From positions 1 to 64,000 of the forward strand of contig JACPOR010000019.1 of the NCBI GenBank assembly GCA_016191425.1: a stretch of DNA of 64,000 nucleotides, given 5' to 3'. Of this stretch, positions 49,647-62,180 are shown one piece after another (position 1 is the first letter of the stretch; every line of letters starts with the position of its first letter). The notes beneath the pieces were generated by a model. The model ran no database searches and had not been told where the DNA came from. It worked only from the letters and a program-made list of their open reading frames with translations. Made by a program: the position numbers and the translations under genes. This DNA comes from Chloroflexota bacterium. GTDB lineage: Bacteria > Chloroflexota > Limnocylindria > Limnocylindrales > CSP1-4.

Positions 49647-50675
49647 GTGGAGCGAGCGTTGACGAACGAACGGACGGCCGAGAGGGCCGCTCCGCGGTCA
49701 AGGCGGAACCTGATCCTCGCGGGCATCGCCGGCGTGGTGGGTCTTGACGTCCTTGCCGCCATCTTCGTCCCCCCCTTTCCCGTCGGCGAGCCGGGCCAGA
49801 GGATCAGCGGCATCGCCGACCTGATCGGCGCCAACCTCGAGTTTCCCTCGCCCAACGTGGTCTGGGATCTCGCGCCGAACGATCCCGTCGGTTCCACCGC
49901 CATCATCTTCTTCCACCCGAGCATCTCGGCACCGCTCCTGACCATGTGGCTCGTGATGGCGGCCATCCTCATCGTCGCGTTCCTGTCAGTCCGCGGCATG
50001 AGCCTGGTCCCGGGTCGCGTCCAGAACGCAGTCGAGTTCGCGTGGGAGTCACTCGAGAACTGGGCGATCTCGCTCGGCGGCCCAGGGGCTCGGAAGCACA
50101 TCCCGCTCTTCGCGGCCTTCTTCCTGTTCATCCTCTTCTCGAACTGGAGCGGCCTCCTGCCGTTCTTCGGCAAGATCGAGGCGCTCCGAGCCCCCACGAG
50201 CGATGTGAACGTGACGATCGGGCTGGCGCTCGTCGTCTTCGTCTACTTCCACTTCCGCGGCTTCCAGGCCCTGGGCGTCCGGGGCTATCTCGGGAAGTTC
50301 TTCGTGTTCACCGGCTTCAGGCATGGCATCGCGAACGGGGCGGTCGACCTCTTCGTCGGCCTCATCGAGTTCCTGCTCGAGTTCATCAAGCCCGTTACGC
50401 TGGCCATGCGTCTCTTCGGCAACATCTTCGGCGGGGAGGTGGCCCTCGGCGTCATCACTGCGCTGACGATCGCCGTGCTGCCAGCCGCAATGCTGCTCCT
50501 GGAGGGACTCCTCAACTTCGTCCAGGCACTCATCTTCTCGACGCTCATGCTCATGTACACGATCATCGCCGTGGAAAGCCACGGTGAGGAGGCACACGCG
50601 GCGCCGGCCTTCGCGGATGATCCGCAGGGCATCGAAGGGCCGCCCATCGCGAGCATGCAACCGGCCAGCCACTGA
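49647..50675 (+). CDS. atpB: F0F1 ATP synthase subunit a
   Basis: 342 residues from GTG 49647; nearby TTG starts cannot be excluded. The essential Arg lies in KPVTLAMRLFGNIFGGE. Helix 1 is at the N terminus (NLILAGIAGVVGLDVLAAIF), and a long loop with FPSPNVVWDLAPN precedes helix 2. The C-terminal ~30 residues are acidic and polar. Subunit a forms the proton half-channels against the c-ring. Confidence 0.93.
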   Translation: MERALTNERTAERAAPRSRRNLILAGIAGVVGLDVLAAIFVPPFPVGEPGQRISGIADLIGANLEFPSPNVVWDLAPNDPVGSTAIIFFHPSISAPLLTMWLVMAAILIVAFLSVRGMSLVPGRVQNAVEFAWESLENWAISLGGPGARKHIPLFAAFFLFILFSNWSGLLPFFGKIEALRAPTSDVNVTIGLALVVFVYFHFRGFQALGVRGYLGKFFVFTGFRHGIANGAVDLFVGLIEFLLEFIKPVTLAMRLFGNIFGGEVALGVITALTIAVLPAAMLLLEGLLNFVQALIFSTLMLMYTIIAVESHGEEAHAAPAFADDPQGIEGPPIASMQPASH

Positions 50676-50755
50676 TCGCCGGCCCGGATGGGCGGTGTCG
50701 GACAATCGGAACGCAGGTGCGCCGGGATGACCCCGGGGCACGCAGGAGGGAACAG

Positions 50756-50968
50756 ATGGAAAACATCGGCGCAGGACTCGCGGCCCTGGGGGTCATCGGG
50801 CCTGGCATCGGCATCGGCATCCTGACCGGCCTCGCCGCCACGGCGATCGGCCGGAACCCGGACGCAACCCCGGCGATTCGTGCCCAGTTCATCCTCGGCG
50901 CGGCATTCGCCGAAGGACTCGGCGTGCTCGCGATCGTGGTCGCGATCCTGGCGATCGTCCTCAAGTAG
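50756..50968 (+). CDS. atpE: F0F1 ATP synthase subunit c
   Basis: 70 residues from ATG 50756, after gcaggaggga. Two-helix hairpin with loop RNPDATPAIR and the proton-carrying carboxylate E53 in AAFAEGLGVL. No sodium-type motif is apparent, so H+ coupling is likely. Ends in TAG. Confidence 0.95.
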   Translation: MENIGAGLAALGVIGPGIGIGILTGLAATAIGRNPDATPAIRAQFILGAAFAEGLGVLAIVVAILAIVLK

Positions 50969-50987
50969 GGCGCGGGCACTCCCGGTC

Positions 50988-51554
50988 ATGGATTTGTTCG
51001 CCTTCGTCGGATCGCCCGCCCAGGTCGGCGCCGTGCTGGCGGCCGAGACAGAGGGCGGCGGCCTGGCGATCAACTTCTTCTGGATCATCGTCGCGTCGCT
51101 GAACTTCCTGGTCTTCGCGACCGTGCTCTACTTTGCGTTCGGGAAATCGGTGAGCAGAATGCTTGCCGACCGCCGCGCGCGGATCGAGCAGGGCCTCAGG
51201 GACGCGGAGCAGGCTCGCCATGATCGCGACAGCGCGGAGCAGGAGCGCCTTGCCGCTCTCACCGAGGCCCGTCGCGAATCCAACGAGATCCTGGCTCGCT
51301 CGCAGAAAGTTGCCCAGGAGACCCGCGACGCTGATATCGCGGCAACCCGCCAGGAGCTCGAGCGGATGCGCACCCGCGCCACCGCCGAGATCGAAGCGGA
51401 GAAGCAGCGCGCCCTCGTGGACCTTCGAGCCGAGGTCGCCGAGCTCGCCCTCGCTGCCGCGAGCAAGGTCGTCGGTGAGTCGATGACCGATGCGCGCCAG
51501 CGCCGTCTCGTCGAGGAGTTTCTTGCAGAACCGGCCGGGGACGCCAGAAACTGA
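50988..51554 (+). CDS. atpF: F0F1 ATP synthase subunit b
   Basis: 188 residues from ATG 50988. One membrane helix (~26-50, INFFWIIVASLNFLVFATVLYFAF), then a long Ala/Glu/Arg coiled coil forming the peripheral stalk. Only one b-type gene is present, so the stator is probably a homodimer. It overlaps atpH by one base (TGATG). Confidence 0.93.
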   Translation: MDLFAFVGSPAQVGAVLAAETEGGGLAINFFWIIVASLNFLVFATVLYFAFGKSVSRMLADRRARIEQGLRDAEQARHDRDSAEQERLAALTEARRESNEILARSQKVAQETRDADIAATRQELERMRTRATAEIEAEKQRALVDLRAEVAELALAAASKVVGESMTDARQRRLVEEFLAEPAGDARN

Positions 51555-52099
51555 TGGCCCGATCCGGGACCGCCGCCCGCCGCTACGCCGAGGCAGCCTT
51601 CGAGCTGGCCGGGCGTGATGACGCCTACGACACGTGGGCGGAGGGTCTGGCCCTGATGGCCGGCGTGGCGGCAGATTCGACCGCCTCGCGGGCGATCGAC
51701 AACCCGGCCACGCCACACGGCGTACGGGAGGCCGCCGTTGCCACCCTCTTCGAGGGCCGCGTCGCCTCCGGCACCCTGAACCTTGGGCGGCTCCTCGCTC
51801 GGCGCGGCCGCTTCGAGGATCTCCCCGCGGTTGCCGCGGAGTTCAGCCGTCTGCTCAATCGCCGCAACGGTGTCGTGGAGGCCGTCGTGACAAGCGCCGC
51901 GCCGCTGACGGCCACGGAAGCGGACGCCGTGGGCGCCCGGATCCGAACGATGACCGGATCGGTCGTCAGCCTCCGCTCGGAGGTCGACCCCCGGCTCATC
52001 GGCGGCATCACCATCAAGGTCGGCGACGAACTGCACGACGCGAGCGTTCGAGGCCGCCTCGAACGGCTTCGGGAGCAGCTCGTGGCCGACTCTCGCTAA
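51554..52099 (+). CDS. atpH: F0F1 ATP synthase subunit delta
   Basis: 181 residues. The N-terminal helical domain ([21 protein letters not shown]) binds the top of F1; the C-terminal end has the signature [33 protein letters not shown]. Links the b stalk to alpha subunits. Confidence 0.93.
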   Translation: MARSGTAARRYAEAAFELAGRDDAYDTWAEGLALMAGVAADSTASRAIDNPATPHGVREAAVATLFEGRVASGTLNLGRLLARRGRFEDLPAVAAEFSRLLNRRNGVVEAVVTSAAPLTATEADAVGARIRTMTGSVVSLRSEVDPRLIGGITIKVGDELHDASVRGRLERLREQLVADSR

Positions 52100-52164
52100 C
52101 GCCCACACCCGTCCCGCGATCCGCGGGGCCTCAGCGGGCCGGTCGCGCCCGAAACGGAGTACCG

Positions 52165-53697
<1,533 letters not shown>

Positions 53698-54031
53698 TTG
53701 ATGGCAATCCGCGCGACCACCCGGCGTCGGGGCCTGGATCTGGCGGCGCCCGGTACGACCGGCACTCGTGGTATTGGCCACACGAAGCCGGATCGCCACC
53801 ATCTACGAACGTGGTTCGTGATAGGCGCCCGGCCGAGCCGCGGAGAGCCCGGCCGGGCCACGCGCCACGGACAGATCGTGCTCGGGGGCGGCCCGCTGCC
53901 GGGCGGCGACCTGGCAATCTCGTGCCTACCACGACCGGCAGTCGTATTTGGCGGAGCCAGCCGCCGCCCCGGGCGCGCAGGCGTGAACGCCGCCACCATT
54001 CGAAACCGCGAGCGGCAGAGGTCTCTGACCC
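53698..54031. other. 334-base gap inside the atp operon, no gene accepted
   Basis: An open frame (53701-54039) has no family match and an Arg/Pro/Gly-biased composition. A small hairpin ACGAAC-GTG-GTTCGT (53807-53821) and a degenerate direct repeat of acgaccggca(c/g)tcgt lie in the gap. A gap this long between atpA and atpG is unusual in an otherwise tight operon. Confidence 0.5.
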
Positions 54032-54883
54032 ATGGCTAGCCAGAGGGACATCCGGCGTCGGATTCGCGACGTCGGGCGGATCAAGCAGATCACCCGGGCG
54101 ATGCAGTTCGTGGCCGCCTCCAAGCTGAAGCGCGCCCAGGACGCGACGCTCGCCGCGCGGCCGTACTCGGAGAAGATCGATGAGGTCCTGGCCGACCTCG
54201 CCGCCGTTCTCGGGGACCAGGAGCACCCCCTCCTGGGCGATCGGCGCGACGGCAAGCGGCTCATCGTGCTCATCACCTCCGACCGCGGCCTCGCCGGACC
54301 GCTGAACACGAACACCATCCGTTACGGGGCCCGCGCGATCACCGAACACGCCGGTGATCTCGCTGTCGTCAGCGTCGGCCGCAAGGGCCGCGACGCCATG
54401 CGCCGCTCCCGGGTGCCGCTCGAGGCCCACTTCGCCGGTTTCGGCGACCGGCCCGCGTTCGCCGACATCATTCCCCTCGCCCGGCTGATCACGGACGGGT
54501 TCGTCAACGGCGAGTTCGGCCAGATCGACATCGTCTTCCCCCGCTTCGTGTCGACGCTGGTCCAGCGCCCGACGCTGGATCCGCTGCTGCCGATCAAGCC
54601 GACCGAGGACACGGAGGGCATCCCCGGCAACCAGTTCATCTTCGAGCCGGATCCCGGCACGGTGCTGGAGCAGCTCCTGCCACGCTACGTCGCCACCCGC
54701 CTGTATCAGGCGGTGCTGGAGGCGAAGGCCTCAGAGGAATCCTCGCGCATGGTCGCGATGAAGAACGCCACCGAAAACGCGGACGACCTGATCGCGGAAT
54801 ACACCCTTGCCTACAACAAGGTCCGCCAGGCGAACATCACCCGCGAAATGATCGAAATCGCGACCGGCGCGCAGGCGCGCTGA
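54032..54883 (+). CDS. atpG: F0F1 ATP synthase subunit gamma
   Basis: 283 residues. N-terminal RDIRRRIRDVGRIKQITRAMQFVAASKLKRAQ and C-terminal MVAMKNATENADDLIAEYTLAYNKVRQANITREMIEIATGAQA form the rotating coiled coil. The Rossmann-like middle contains VLITSDRGLAGPLNTN. Normal length. Confidence 0.96.
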   Translation: MASQRDIRRRIRDVGRIKQITRAMQFVAASKLKRAQDATLAARPYSEKIDEVLADLAAVLGDQEHPLLGDRRDGKRLIVLITSDRGLAGPLNTNTIRYGARAITEHAGDLAVVSVGRKGRDAMRRSRVPLEAHFAGFGDRPAFADIIPLARLITDGFVNGEFGQIDIVFPRFVSTLVQRPTLDPLLPIKPTEDTEGIPGNQFIFEPDPGTVLEQLLPRYVATRLYQAVLEAKASEESSRMVAMKNATENADDLIAEYTLAYNKVRQANITREMIEIATGAQAR

Positions 54884-54906
54884 CGGCGCGCACAGGAGGC
54901 AGATAG

Positions 54907-56322
<1,416 letters not shown>

Positions 56323-56326
56323 TCCG

Positions 56327-56755
56327 ATGCCCCTCCTCCTCGAGATCGTCACGCCGGAGAAGCTGGCCTACAGCGACACGGTGGATGCCGTTTTGCTGCC
56401 GGGCAGCGAAGGCGAGCTTGGGGTACTGCCACACCACGCTCCACTGGTCTCGATGCTCGGCGTCGGCGAGCTGCGGATCCGGAAGGGCGCGGAGACCGAG
56501 ACCTTCGCCATCGCCGGCGGGTTCCTCCAGGTTCGGCCGGACAAGGTCGTGGTGATGGCGGAGATGGCCGACATGGCCGCCGACATCGATCTCGAGCGTG
56601 CCGCTGAAGCGCGACGCGAGGCCGAACGGGCTCTCGAGGGCGGATTCCACGAGGGTGCCGACCTGGCCCAGGCCCGGGCGGCGCTGCAGGTGGCCCTGCT
56701 GCGTCAGCGCGTCGCCGAGCGACGCCATCGCGAGGGTCCCCGCCGCCGCGGGTAG
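56327..56755 (+). CDS. atpC: F0F1 ATP synthase subunit epsilon
   Basis: 142 residues. Beta-sandwich with LEIVTPEKLAYSDTVDAVLLPGSEGELGVLPHHAPLVSML and GFLQVRPDKVVVMAEMAD, then two C-terminal helices (LERAAEARREAERAL) that can inhibit ATP hydrolysis. Last atp gene; TAG stop. murA starts 7 bases after it, so murA-mreB may be co-transcribed. Confidence 0.93.
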   Translation: MPLLLEIVTPEKLAYSDTVDAVLLPGSEGELGVLPHHAPLVSMLGVGELRIRKGAETETFAIAGGFLQVRPDKVVVMAEMADMAADIDLERAAEARREAERALEGGFHEGADLAQARAALQVALLRQRVAERRHREGPRRRG

Positions 56756-56762
56756 GAGCCAC

Positions 56763-58109
56763 GTGGCTGAACCTCGACCATTCGTCTGGGAGTATGTCCC
56801 GCAGCCCATTCCGCGGGAGGCCTTCCGGGTGACCGGAGGCACCGCCCTTCACGGAACGGTGACCGTGGCCGGCGCCAAGAACGCGGCCCTCAAGCTCCTG
56901 GCCGCAGCCGTGCTCACCGGCGAGCGCTGCCGCCTCACCAACGTCCCCGAGATCGAGGACGTCCGGGCGATGAGCGATACCCTCCGGGACATCGGGGTCG
57001 TGGTGGATCATCCCCAGCCGAACACGTACGAGATCTCGGCCGGTGACGTTGACTGGCTGTTCGTGCCGCTCGAGGCGGCCGCGAAGATGCGCTCGAGCTT
57101 CATGCTTCTCGGCCCGCTCCTGACCCGGTTCGGCGAGGTGATCATCAGCAACCCTTGCGGTGACCGGATCGGGCGACGCCCCGTCGACCTCCACGTTGAC
57201 GCGATGCGAGCGCTCGGCGCCGACATCACCTATCGCTACGGCTACTACTACGCCAAGGCTCCCGGTCGCCTTCGCGGCGCCACGGTGACGTTCCCGTTCG
57301 TGTCCGTGATGGGCACGGAGAACGCGATGCTCGCCGCGACCCTGGCCGACGGGCACACGGTGATCCATCCGGCAGCCCAGGAGCCCGAGGTGGACGACCT
57401 CATCGACTTCCTGAACAAGATGGGGGCGGATGTCCAGCGGACGTCCCCCGACACCATCGAGGTCGAGGGTCGGAAGCGCCTGCGGGGCGCCGACCATCGC
57501 GTGGTGCCCGACCGGATCGAGGCCGGGACGTTTGCCATCGCGGCCGCGATGACCGGCGGCAGGGTCACGCTCGAATCGGCCCGCTGCGATCATCTCGACG
57601 CGCTCGTGCAGGTTCTCGGGTCGATGGGCGTCGTGGTGGACTGCGGGCGGGACACGCTGACCGTGGACGCGACCGAGGTCGGGCCCGGCCAGTATCGGCC
57701 GACCGCGATCGAGACCGCGCCGTACCCCGGGCTTGCCACGGACCTCCAGCCACCCACCAGCGTGCTGCTGACCCAGGCGAGCGGCCGCTCGACGATCCAC
57801 GAAGCCATCTTCGAGGACCGCCTGGAATGGATGATCGAGCTTCGCAAGATGGGAGCAGCCATCGAGCTGCCGGACGCCCACCACGCCATCGTGGACGGGC
57901 CAACCAGCCTCGCCGGCGCCGACGTCGAGATCTCCGACCTGCGGGCCGGGGCCTCGCTCATCCTCGCGGCGCTGGCCGCCTCCGGAACCTCCACGATTCA
58001 CGGCGGACACCATGTCCGGCGTGGGTATGAGAACATCGAGGCGAAGTTCCTGGATCTCGGCGCCAATATCGAGCGCGTCCAGGAAGAGGATTCCGTCACA
58101 CCCCCATGA
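56763..58109 (+). CDS. murA: UDP-N-acetylglucosamine 1-carboxyvinyltransferase MurA, fosfomycin-insensitive type
   Basis: 448 residues from GTG 56763. Substrate-binding K39-N40 lie in [11 protein letters not shown]. The loop that holds Cys115 in E. coli reads [15 protein letters not shown]; aligned on IGxRPVDLH, the Cys position is D134, the same change that makes mycobacterial and chlamydial MurA resistant to fosfomycin. MurA transfers enolpyruvate to UDP-GlcNAc, the first committed step of peptidoglycan synthesis. The stop overlaps the mreB ATG (ATGA), linking precursor supply and elongation. Confidence 0.95.
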   Translation: MAEPRPFVWEYVPQPIPREAFRVTGGTALHGTVTVAGAKNAALKLLAAAVLTGERCRLTNVPEIEDVRAMSDTLRDIGVVVDHPQPNTYEISAGDVDWLFVPLEAAAKMRSSFMLLGPLLTRFGEVIISNPCGDRIGRRPVDLHVDAMRALGADITYRYGYYYAKAPGRLRGATVTFPFVSVMGTENAMLAATLADGHTVIHPAAQEPEVDDLIDFLNKMGADVQRTSPDTIEVEGRKRLRGADHRVVPDRIEAGTFAIAAAMTGGRVTLESARCDHLDALVQVLGSMGVVVDCGRDTLTVDATEVGPGQYRPTAIETAPYPGLATDLQPPTSVLLTQASGRSTIHEAIFEDRLEWMIELRKMGAAIELPDAHHAIVDGPTSLAGADVEISDLRAGASLILAALAASGTSTIHGGHHVRRGYENIEAKFLDLGANIERVQEEDSVTPP

Positions 58110-59104
58110 CGATCGCCATCGACCTCGGCACGGCCAACGTCCTCGTTCACGTCGAGGGCAAGGGCATCGTCATCCAGGAACCCTCCGTCGTCGCGGTCGA
58201 TGACGAGAACCGCATCCGGGCGGTCGGCGAAGAGGCCCGCGAGATGATCGGCCGGACGCCGGGCAACATCACGGCCATTCGCCCGATGAAGGACGGCGTC
58301 ATCGCCGACTACGTCATCACCGAGGCGATGCTCCGCTTCTTCATCAACAAGGCGACCGGCGGCAAGTTCATGTTCAGCGGGCCCGAGGTCATGATCAGCG
58401 TGCCGGCCGGCGTGACCTCGGTGGAGAAGCGGGCGGTCCGTGACGCGGCCCTCAAGGCCGGGGCCAAGGAGGCGTACCTGATCGAGGAGCCTCTGGCCGC
58501 CGCGATCGGGGCCAACGTGCCCATCAGCGGGCCATCCGGGAACATGGTCATCGACATCGGTGGCGGGACCAGCGAAATCGCCGTCATCGCCCTCGGCGGC
58601 ATCGTGGTCTCGACGTCCTTGCGGGTCGGGGGCAACAAGTTCGACGAGCACATCGCGTCCTATATCCGCAAGAAGTACAACCTGATGATCGGCGAGCGGA
58701 CCGCCGAGGAAGTCAAGATCACGATCGGGACTGCCCTGCCGCTCGAGCGCGAACTGACCATGGAGGTTCGCGGCCGCGATCTCATCGCCGGCCTGCCGCG
58801 CACCATCCCGATCACCTCGTCCGAGGTCATGGAAGCCATCGAGGCACCGCTCCAGCAGCTCGTGGCGGCCGTCCGCCACGTCCTCGAACAGACCCCGCCG
58901 GAGCTCTCGTCCGACATCATCGACAAAGGCATGGTCATGTCCGGTGGCGGCTCGCTGCTCCGCAATATCGACAAACTCCTGACCCAGGTCACCGGCGTTC
59001 CCTGCCATGTCGCCGAGAACGCGCTCAACTGCGTCGCGCTGGGGACGGGTGAGGCCCTCAAGCACTACGGCTTCTTCAAGAAGTCGCTCGTCCAGTCGCT
59101 GTAG
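58106..59104 (+). CDS. mreB: Rod-shape determining actin homologue MreB
   Basis: 332 residues. Actin-fold phosphate loops [18 protein letters not shown] and [18 protein letters not shown], plus [15 protein letters not shown]. MreB filaments guide the RodA-PBP2 elongasome. The usual mreC-mreD partners are not next to it; mreD and the fused PBP2-RodA are ~20 kb upstream. Ends in TAG. Confidence 0.96.
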   Translation: MTIAIDLGTANVLVHVEGKGIVIQEPSVVAVDDENRIRAVGEEAREMIGRTPGNITAIRPMKDGVIADYVITEAMLRFFINKATGGKFMFSGPEVMISVPAGVTSVEKRAVRDAALKAGAKEAYLIEEPLAAAIGANVPISGPSGNMVIDIGGGTSEIAVIALGGIVVSTSLRVGGNKFDEHIASYIRKKYNLMIGERTAEEVKITIGTALPLERELTMEVRGRDLIAGLPRTIPITSSEVMEAIEAPLQQLVAAVRHVLEQTPPELSSDIIDKGMVMSGGGSLLRNIDKLLTQVTGVPCHVAENALNCVALGTGEALKHYGFFKKSLVQSL

Positions 59105-59120
59105 CGGCGCGGCCCGGCCG

Positions 59121-59834
59121 GTGATCGACCCCCGGCCGTTCCTCGACCTCCATTGCCACACGTCGGCGAGCTTCGATTCGCTCGCCTCGCCAGCGAGCGT
59201 CGTGGCCGCGGCGGCGCGACGTGGGCTGACGCACCTCGCGATCACGGACCACGATCGGATCGACGGCGCCCTCGCCGCCCGCGCCGTCGCACCGGACGGC
59301 CTGACCATCCTGGTGGGCGAGGAGATCCGAACACGAGACGGCGACCTCATTGCCGTGTTCCTGACCGAGGCGGTCCCGCCGGGCATGTCCGCGGTGGACA
59401 CGATCGCGGCCGTCCGCCGACAGGGTGGCCTGGTCGGGATCCCGCATCCCTTCGACCGATTCCGGGGCTCCCTGGCGAAGGACGGCGGCCCGAGGGCCAT
59501 CGAGGCCCTCGCCGGCACGGTCGACTGGATCGAGACCTGGAACGCCCGGCTCATGTTCGGGGACGGCAATGCCCGCGCCGCGGACCTGGCCGCCGCCGTC
59601 GGTGTGGCGGGCGTGGCCGTCTCCGATGCCCACACGACGACCGAGGTCGGGGTCGCCTACACGGTCCTCGCCGGATCTCCCAATTCGCCCGACGGTCTCC
59701 GGGAAGCCCTGGCGGCCGGAGTGGAGCTGGTCATGGGGCGCGCATCGGCCTACGTCCGCCTCGTGACGCCCGTCGCGAAGGCCGTCAACCGGGCCCGCGG
59801 TCGGGGACGCGTACGCGTGGGACCAAGGCCATGA
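59121..59834 (+). CDS. PHP-domain phosphoesterase
   Basis: 237 residues from GTG 59121; the frame is open earlier, but inside mreB. Metal-binding motifs are DLHCHTSASFDS, ITDHDRIDG, GIPHPFDRFRGS and SDAHTTTEVG. PHP proteins hydrolyse phosphodiesters or phosphomonoesters (for example histidinol phosphate or nucleotides); the substrate is unknown. The stop overlaps the next ATG (ATGA). Confidence 0.85.
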   Translation: MIDPRPFLDLHCHTSASFDSLASPASVVAAAARRGLTHLAITDHDRIDGALAARAVAPDGLTILVGEEIRTRDGDLIAVFLTEAVPPGMSAVDTIAAVRRQGGLVGIPHPFDRFRGSLAKDGGPRAIEALAGTVDWIETWNARLMFGDGNARAADLAAAVGVAGVAVSDAHTTTEVGVAYTVLAGSPNSPDGLREALAAGVELVMGRASAYVRLVTPVAKAVNRARGRGRVRVGPRP

Positions 59835-60880
59835 TCAGCCGCGAGCCCGAGGCCGACGTCTCCGTCGAGCAGCTGTCGCTCTCCCGGCGGCTCCGCCAAC
59901 CGCGAACGATCATCTCGCTCGTCCTGCCGCTGATCCTGATCGTCCTCTTCGTGCGCAGCCTGCCGGGGTTCCGCCTCGATGAGCTCCCGGACAAGATCCT
60001 CGGCGCGAACTTCGCCGTACTGCTGCTGGCCCTGGGGGTCTTCTATCTCGGCTTCCCACTACGCGGCCTGCGCTGGGCGATCCTCGTCCGACGGTCCGGC
60101 TATCCGCTCGCGGTCCGCGACGCCAGCGAGATCATCTTCCTGTCGTGGCTGGTCAACTGCCTCGTCCCCGCCAAGCTGGGCGACGTCTACCGGGCCTATC
60201 TCCTGAAGATCAACAGCCCGGTCTCGCTGTCCCGGACCTTCGGCACCGTCTTCATCGAGCGGGTCCTCGACCTGTTCGCCATCGTCACGCTTGGCCTCGC
60301 GGCCGGTTTCGTGTCCTTCCGGTCCGGCCTGCCGGGCGAGGTCCAGATCGTGTTCGCGGCCGGCATCGTGTTCGTCGTCGTCCTCGCGATCGGGCTCCTG
60401 ACGCTCCGCAACTTCGGCCGTCGGATCATCGTCCGGCTGCCGGTCCCGGCCCGGTTCGTCGAGTTCTACGATCGCTTCGAGGAGGGCGTCTTCGCCTCGC
60501 TCGGGCTGCGTGCCGTGCCCGGGCTCGTGCTGATCACCGGGCTCATCTGGGCGACCGAGGCGACTCGCCTCTACCTCGTGGTGGAGGCCCTTGGTCTGCC
60601 CGATGTCCATCTGGGTATCAGCGGTGCCTTCTTCATCGCCCTTGCGGCCTCGCTTCTCACCGCCATCCCCATCACTCCGGCCGGCCTGGGCTTCGTGGAG
60701 GGCGCCGTGGTGGGCCTCCTGACACTCGTGTACGGCGTGCCGCAGACCGAGGCCCTGGCGATCACGGTCGTGGATCGAACGATCTCGGTCCTGACCGTCA
60801 TCGTGCTGGGAACCATCGCGTACTCGATCTCCGGCAAGCGGCGGGGCACCGGGCTCAGATATCCATCGGCCGCGGCCTGA
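59831..60880 (+). CDS. Flippase-like membrane protein (AglD / lysylphosphatidylglycerol synthase TM family)
   Basis: 349 residues, about eight helices. Motifs: LRGLRWAILVRRSGYP, LVNCLVPAKLGDVYRAYLL, SRTFGTVFIERVLDLFAIVTLG and ITPAGLGFVEGAVVGLL. The family includes aminoacyl-phospholipid flippases and putative polyprenyl-linked sugar flippases. No catalytic aminoacyl-transferase domain is attached. Together with the upstream WecA-like and downstream GT-C genes, it may serve glycolipid export; inference. Confidence 0.87.
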   Translation: MISREPEADVSVEQLSLSRRLRQPRTIISLVLPLILIVLFVRSLPGFRLDELPDKILGANFAVLLLALGVFYLGFPLRGLRWAILVRRSGYPLAVRDASEIIFLSWLVNCLVPAKLGDVYRAYLLKINSPVSLSRTFGTVFIERVLDLFAIVTLGLAAGFVSFRSGLPGEVQIVFAAGIVFVVVLAIGLLTLRNFGRRIIVRLPVPARFVEFYDRFEEGVFASLGLRAVPGLVLITGLIWATEATRLYLVVEALGLPDVHLGISGAFFIALAASLLTAIPITPAGLGFVEGAVVGLLTLVYGVPQTEALAITVVDRTISVLTVIVLGTIAYSISGKRRGTGLRYPSAAA

Positions 60881-61063
60881 CGGTCCCGGTACTACCGACC
60901 AACCAGCACCCACGCGGAAGGCACCAGACCCGCCCTCGAGTTCCTGGGCCGTCCGCCTGATCGAGGTACGAACGGGTGATAGGGATTCGGGGCCAGTCAT
61001 CCGATAGTCCAGACATCGCGCATCTGCGTTTGATGCCCCGACTGGAGCGTCTGGAACGGACCA

Positions 61064-61795
61064 ATGACCACTCAGACCGGCCGAGCCTTCAACGAATGGC
61101 TCCGCGCCCAGCTCAAGGCGAAGAAGATGTCCCAGCGACAGCTCGCCCAGCAGTCAGGCGTGGATCATTCAACGATCTCTCGACTCATTCGTGGCGATCG
61201 CATGCCCTCCCTGGGCACGGCCACGGCGCTGGCTCGTGGGCTCCGTGAGATCCGCGACGACGCCGATACGGCCGGATACCTCGGCCTGGTGACGAGCAGC
61301 TCCCAGAATCCCACGGCCCGGGTCGAGTACGGCCTTCGATCGGATGAGGCCCTGGGCGAGGGCCAGGTCCGCCAGATCATGGAGTACTACCTCGCCGTCC
61401 GGATGCGTCGCTTCGGACGCGTCTTCCAACCCGGGGGCGCCGCTTCCAACGGGAACGGAACGAACGGACACGCTTTCGACGGGGACCACACCGGCGACGA
61501 CGAGGACGACGACGACGCGACCAGCAGTTCGGCGCCTGACTGCGTCCGAGGCTCGGCCGGTCCACAGCGAACCCAGTCGGCCGGCCCACAGCGAACTCAG
61601 TCGGCCGGTCCACAGCGCGCCCAGAAGGCCGGTCCACAGCGCATCGAACCCCTGCCCGTGGGCTCACGTCCACTCGGCTACGCGCATCTGCCTCCGCGCT
61701 CCGGCGGGCTCGGGCCGGTCGGTCGCGTCCAGACCCGGGTATCCGGGGCCTCCACATTGACTCGAAAGCCGGGACGGACCTTGGACCGGTACTGA
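61064..61795 (+). CDS. XRE-family helix-turn-helix regulator with repeat tail
   Basis: 243 residues. The N-terminal HTH is MSQRQLAQQSGVDHSTISRLIRGDRMPSLGTATALARGL. The middle (~75-125) is helical. From ~125 on it is low complexity: an acidic run (DDEDDDDA) and four 8-residue repeats (SAGPQRTQ twice, SAGPQRAQ, KAGPQRIE) coded by 24-bp units at about 61557-61648. Targets unknown; no neighbouring operon is clearly controlled. Confidence 0.82.
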   Translation: MTTQTGRAFNEWLRAQLKAKKMSQRQLAQQSGVDHSTISRLIRGDRMPSLGTATALARGLREIRDDADTAGYLGLVTSSSQNPTARVEYGLRSDEALGEGQVRQIMEYYLAVRMRRFGRVFQPGGAASNGNGTNGHAFDGDHTGDDEDDDDATSSSAPDCVRGSAGPQRTQSAGPQRTQSAGPQRAQKAGPQRIEPLPVGSRPLGYAHLPPRSGGLGPVGRVQTRVSGASTLTRKPGRTLDRY

Positions 61796-61846
61796 TTGCT
61801 TCTTGGCACACGGCTCGGATGCCTCCACGTCCGGGTCTCGGGGGCA

Positions 61847-61879
61847 GCGAATGCCGGCGTTCGGGGCGCCGGCATTCGC
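61847..61879. terminator. 13-bp perfect hairpin between convergent genes
   Basis: GCGAATGCCGGCG / CGCCGGCATTCGC with a 7-base loop (61860-61866). It lies 52 bases after the XRE stop and also downstream of the minus-strand glycosyltransferase gene, so it could end both transcripts. No T-run follows. Confidence 0.6.
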
Positions 61880-61933
61880 GATTCCGGCGCTCGGCGCTCG
61901 GGGTACCGCCGCGTGGTTCGGCCCTCGGGGCCC

Positions 61934-62142
61934 TGAGTGACCAGGCGGCGACTGCCGTGCCCGGCGACGTGGCGACCGCCGTGAGTGGCCAGGCGGAGAC
62001 TGCCGTGCCCGGCGACGTGGCAACCGCCGTGAGTGGCCAGGGAGCGACCGACGTGCGGGAGCTCATGCGGCGCGACCTCGACCCGCGGAAGCTCCCGCCG
62101 CGAGACCTCGACCCGCGGGAGCTTCTGCCGCGAGACATCGAC
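61934..62142 (+). repeat. Two adjacent tandem arrays (48-bp x2.4 and 30-bp x2.4)
   Basis: A 48-bp unit (61934-61981, 61982-62029, truncated third) contains GACTGCCGTGCCCGGCGACG. A 30-bp unit (62071-62100, 62101-62130, truncated third) contains GACCTCGACCCGCGG. Both periods are multiples of three and form a weak Arg/Ala-rich frame, but I do not accept it as a gene. Confidence 0.75.
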
Positions 62143-62180
62143 ACAGGGGAGGCAGATGCCAGAGAGCCGTGGGCGCGACC

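Noticed and set aside
53698-54039. 113-codon frame between atpA and atpG
   Set aside because: Biased composition, no family match, poor start context; kept only as an unexplained gap.
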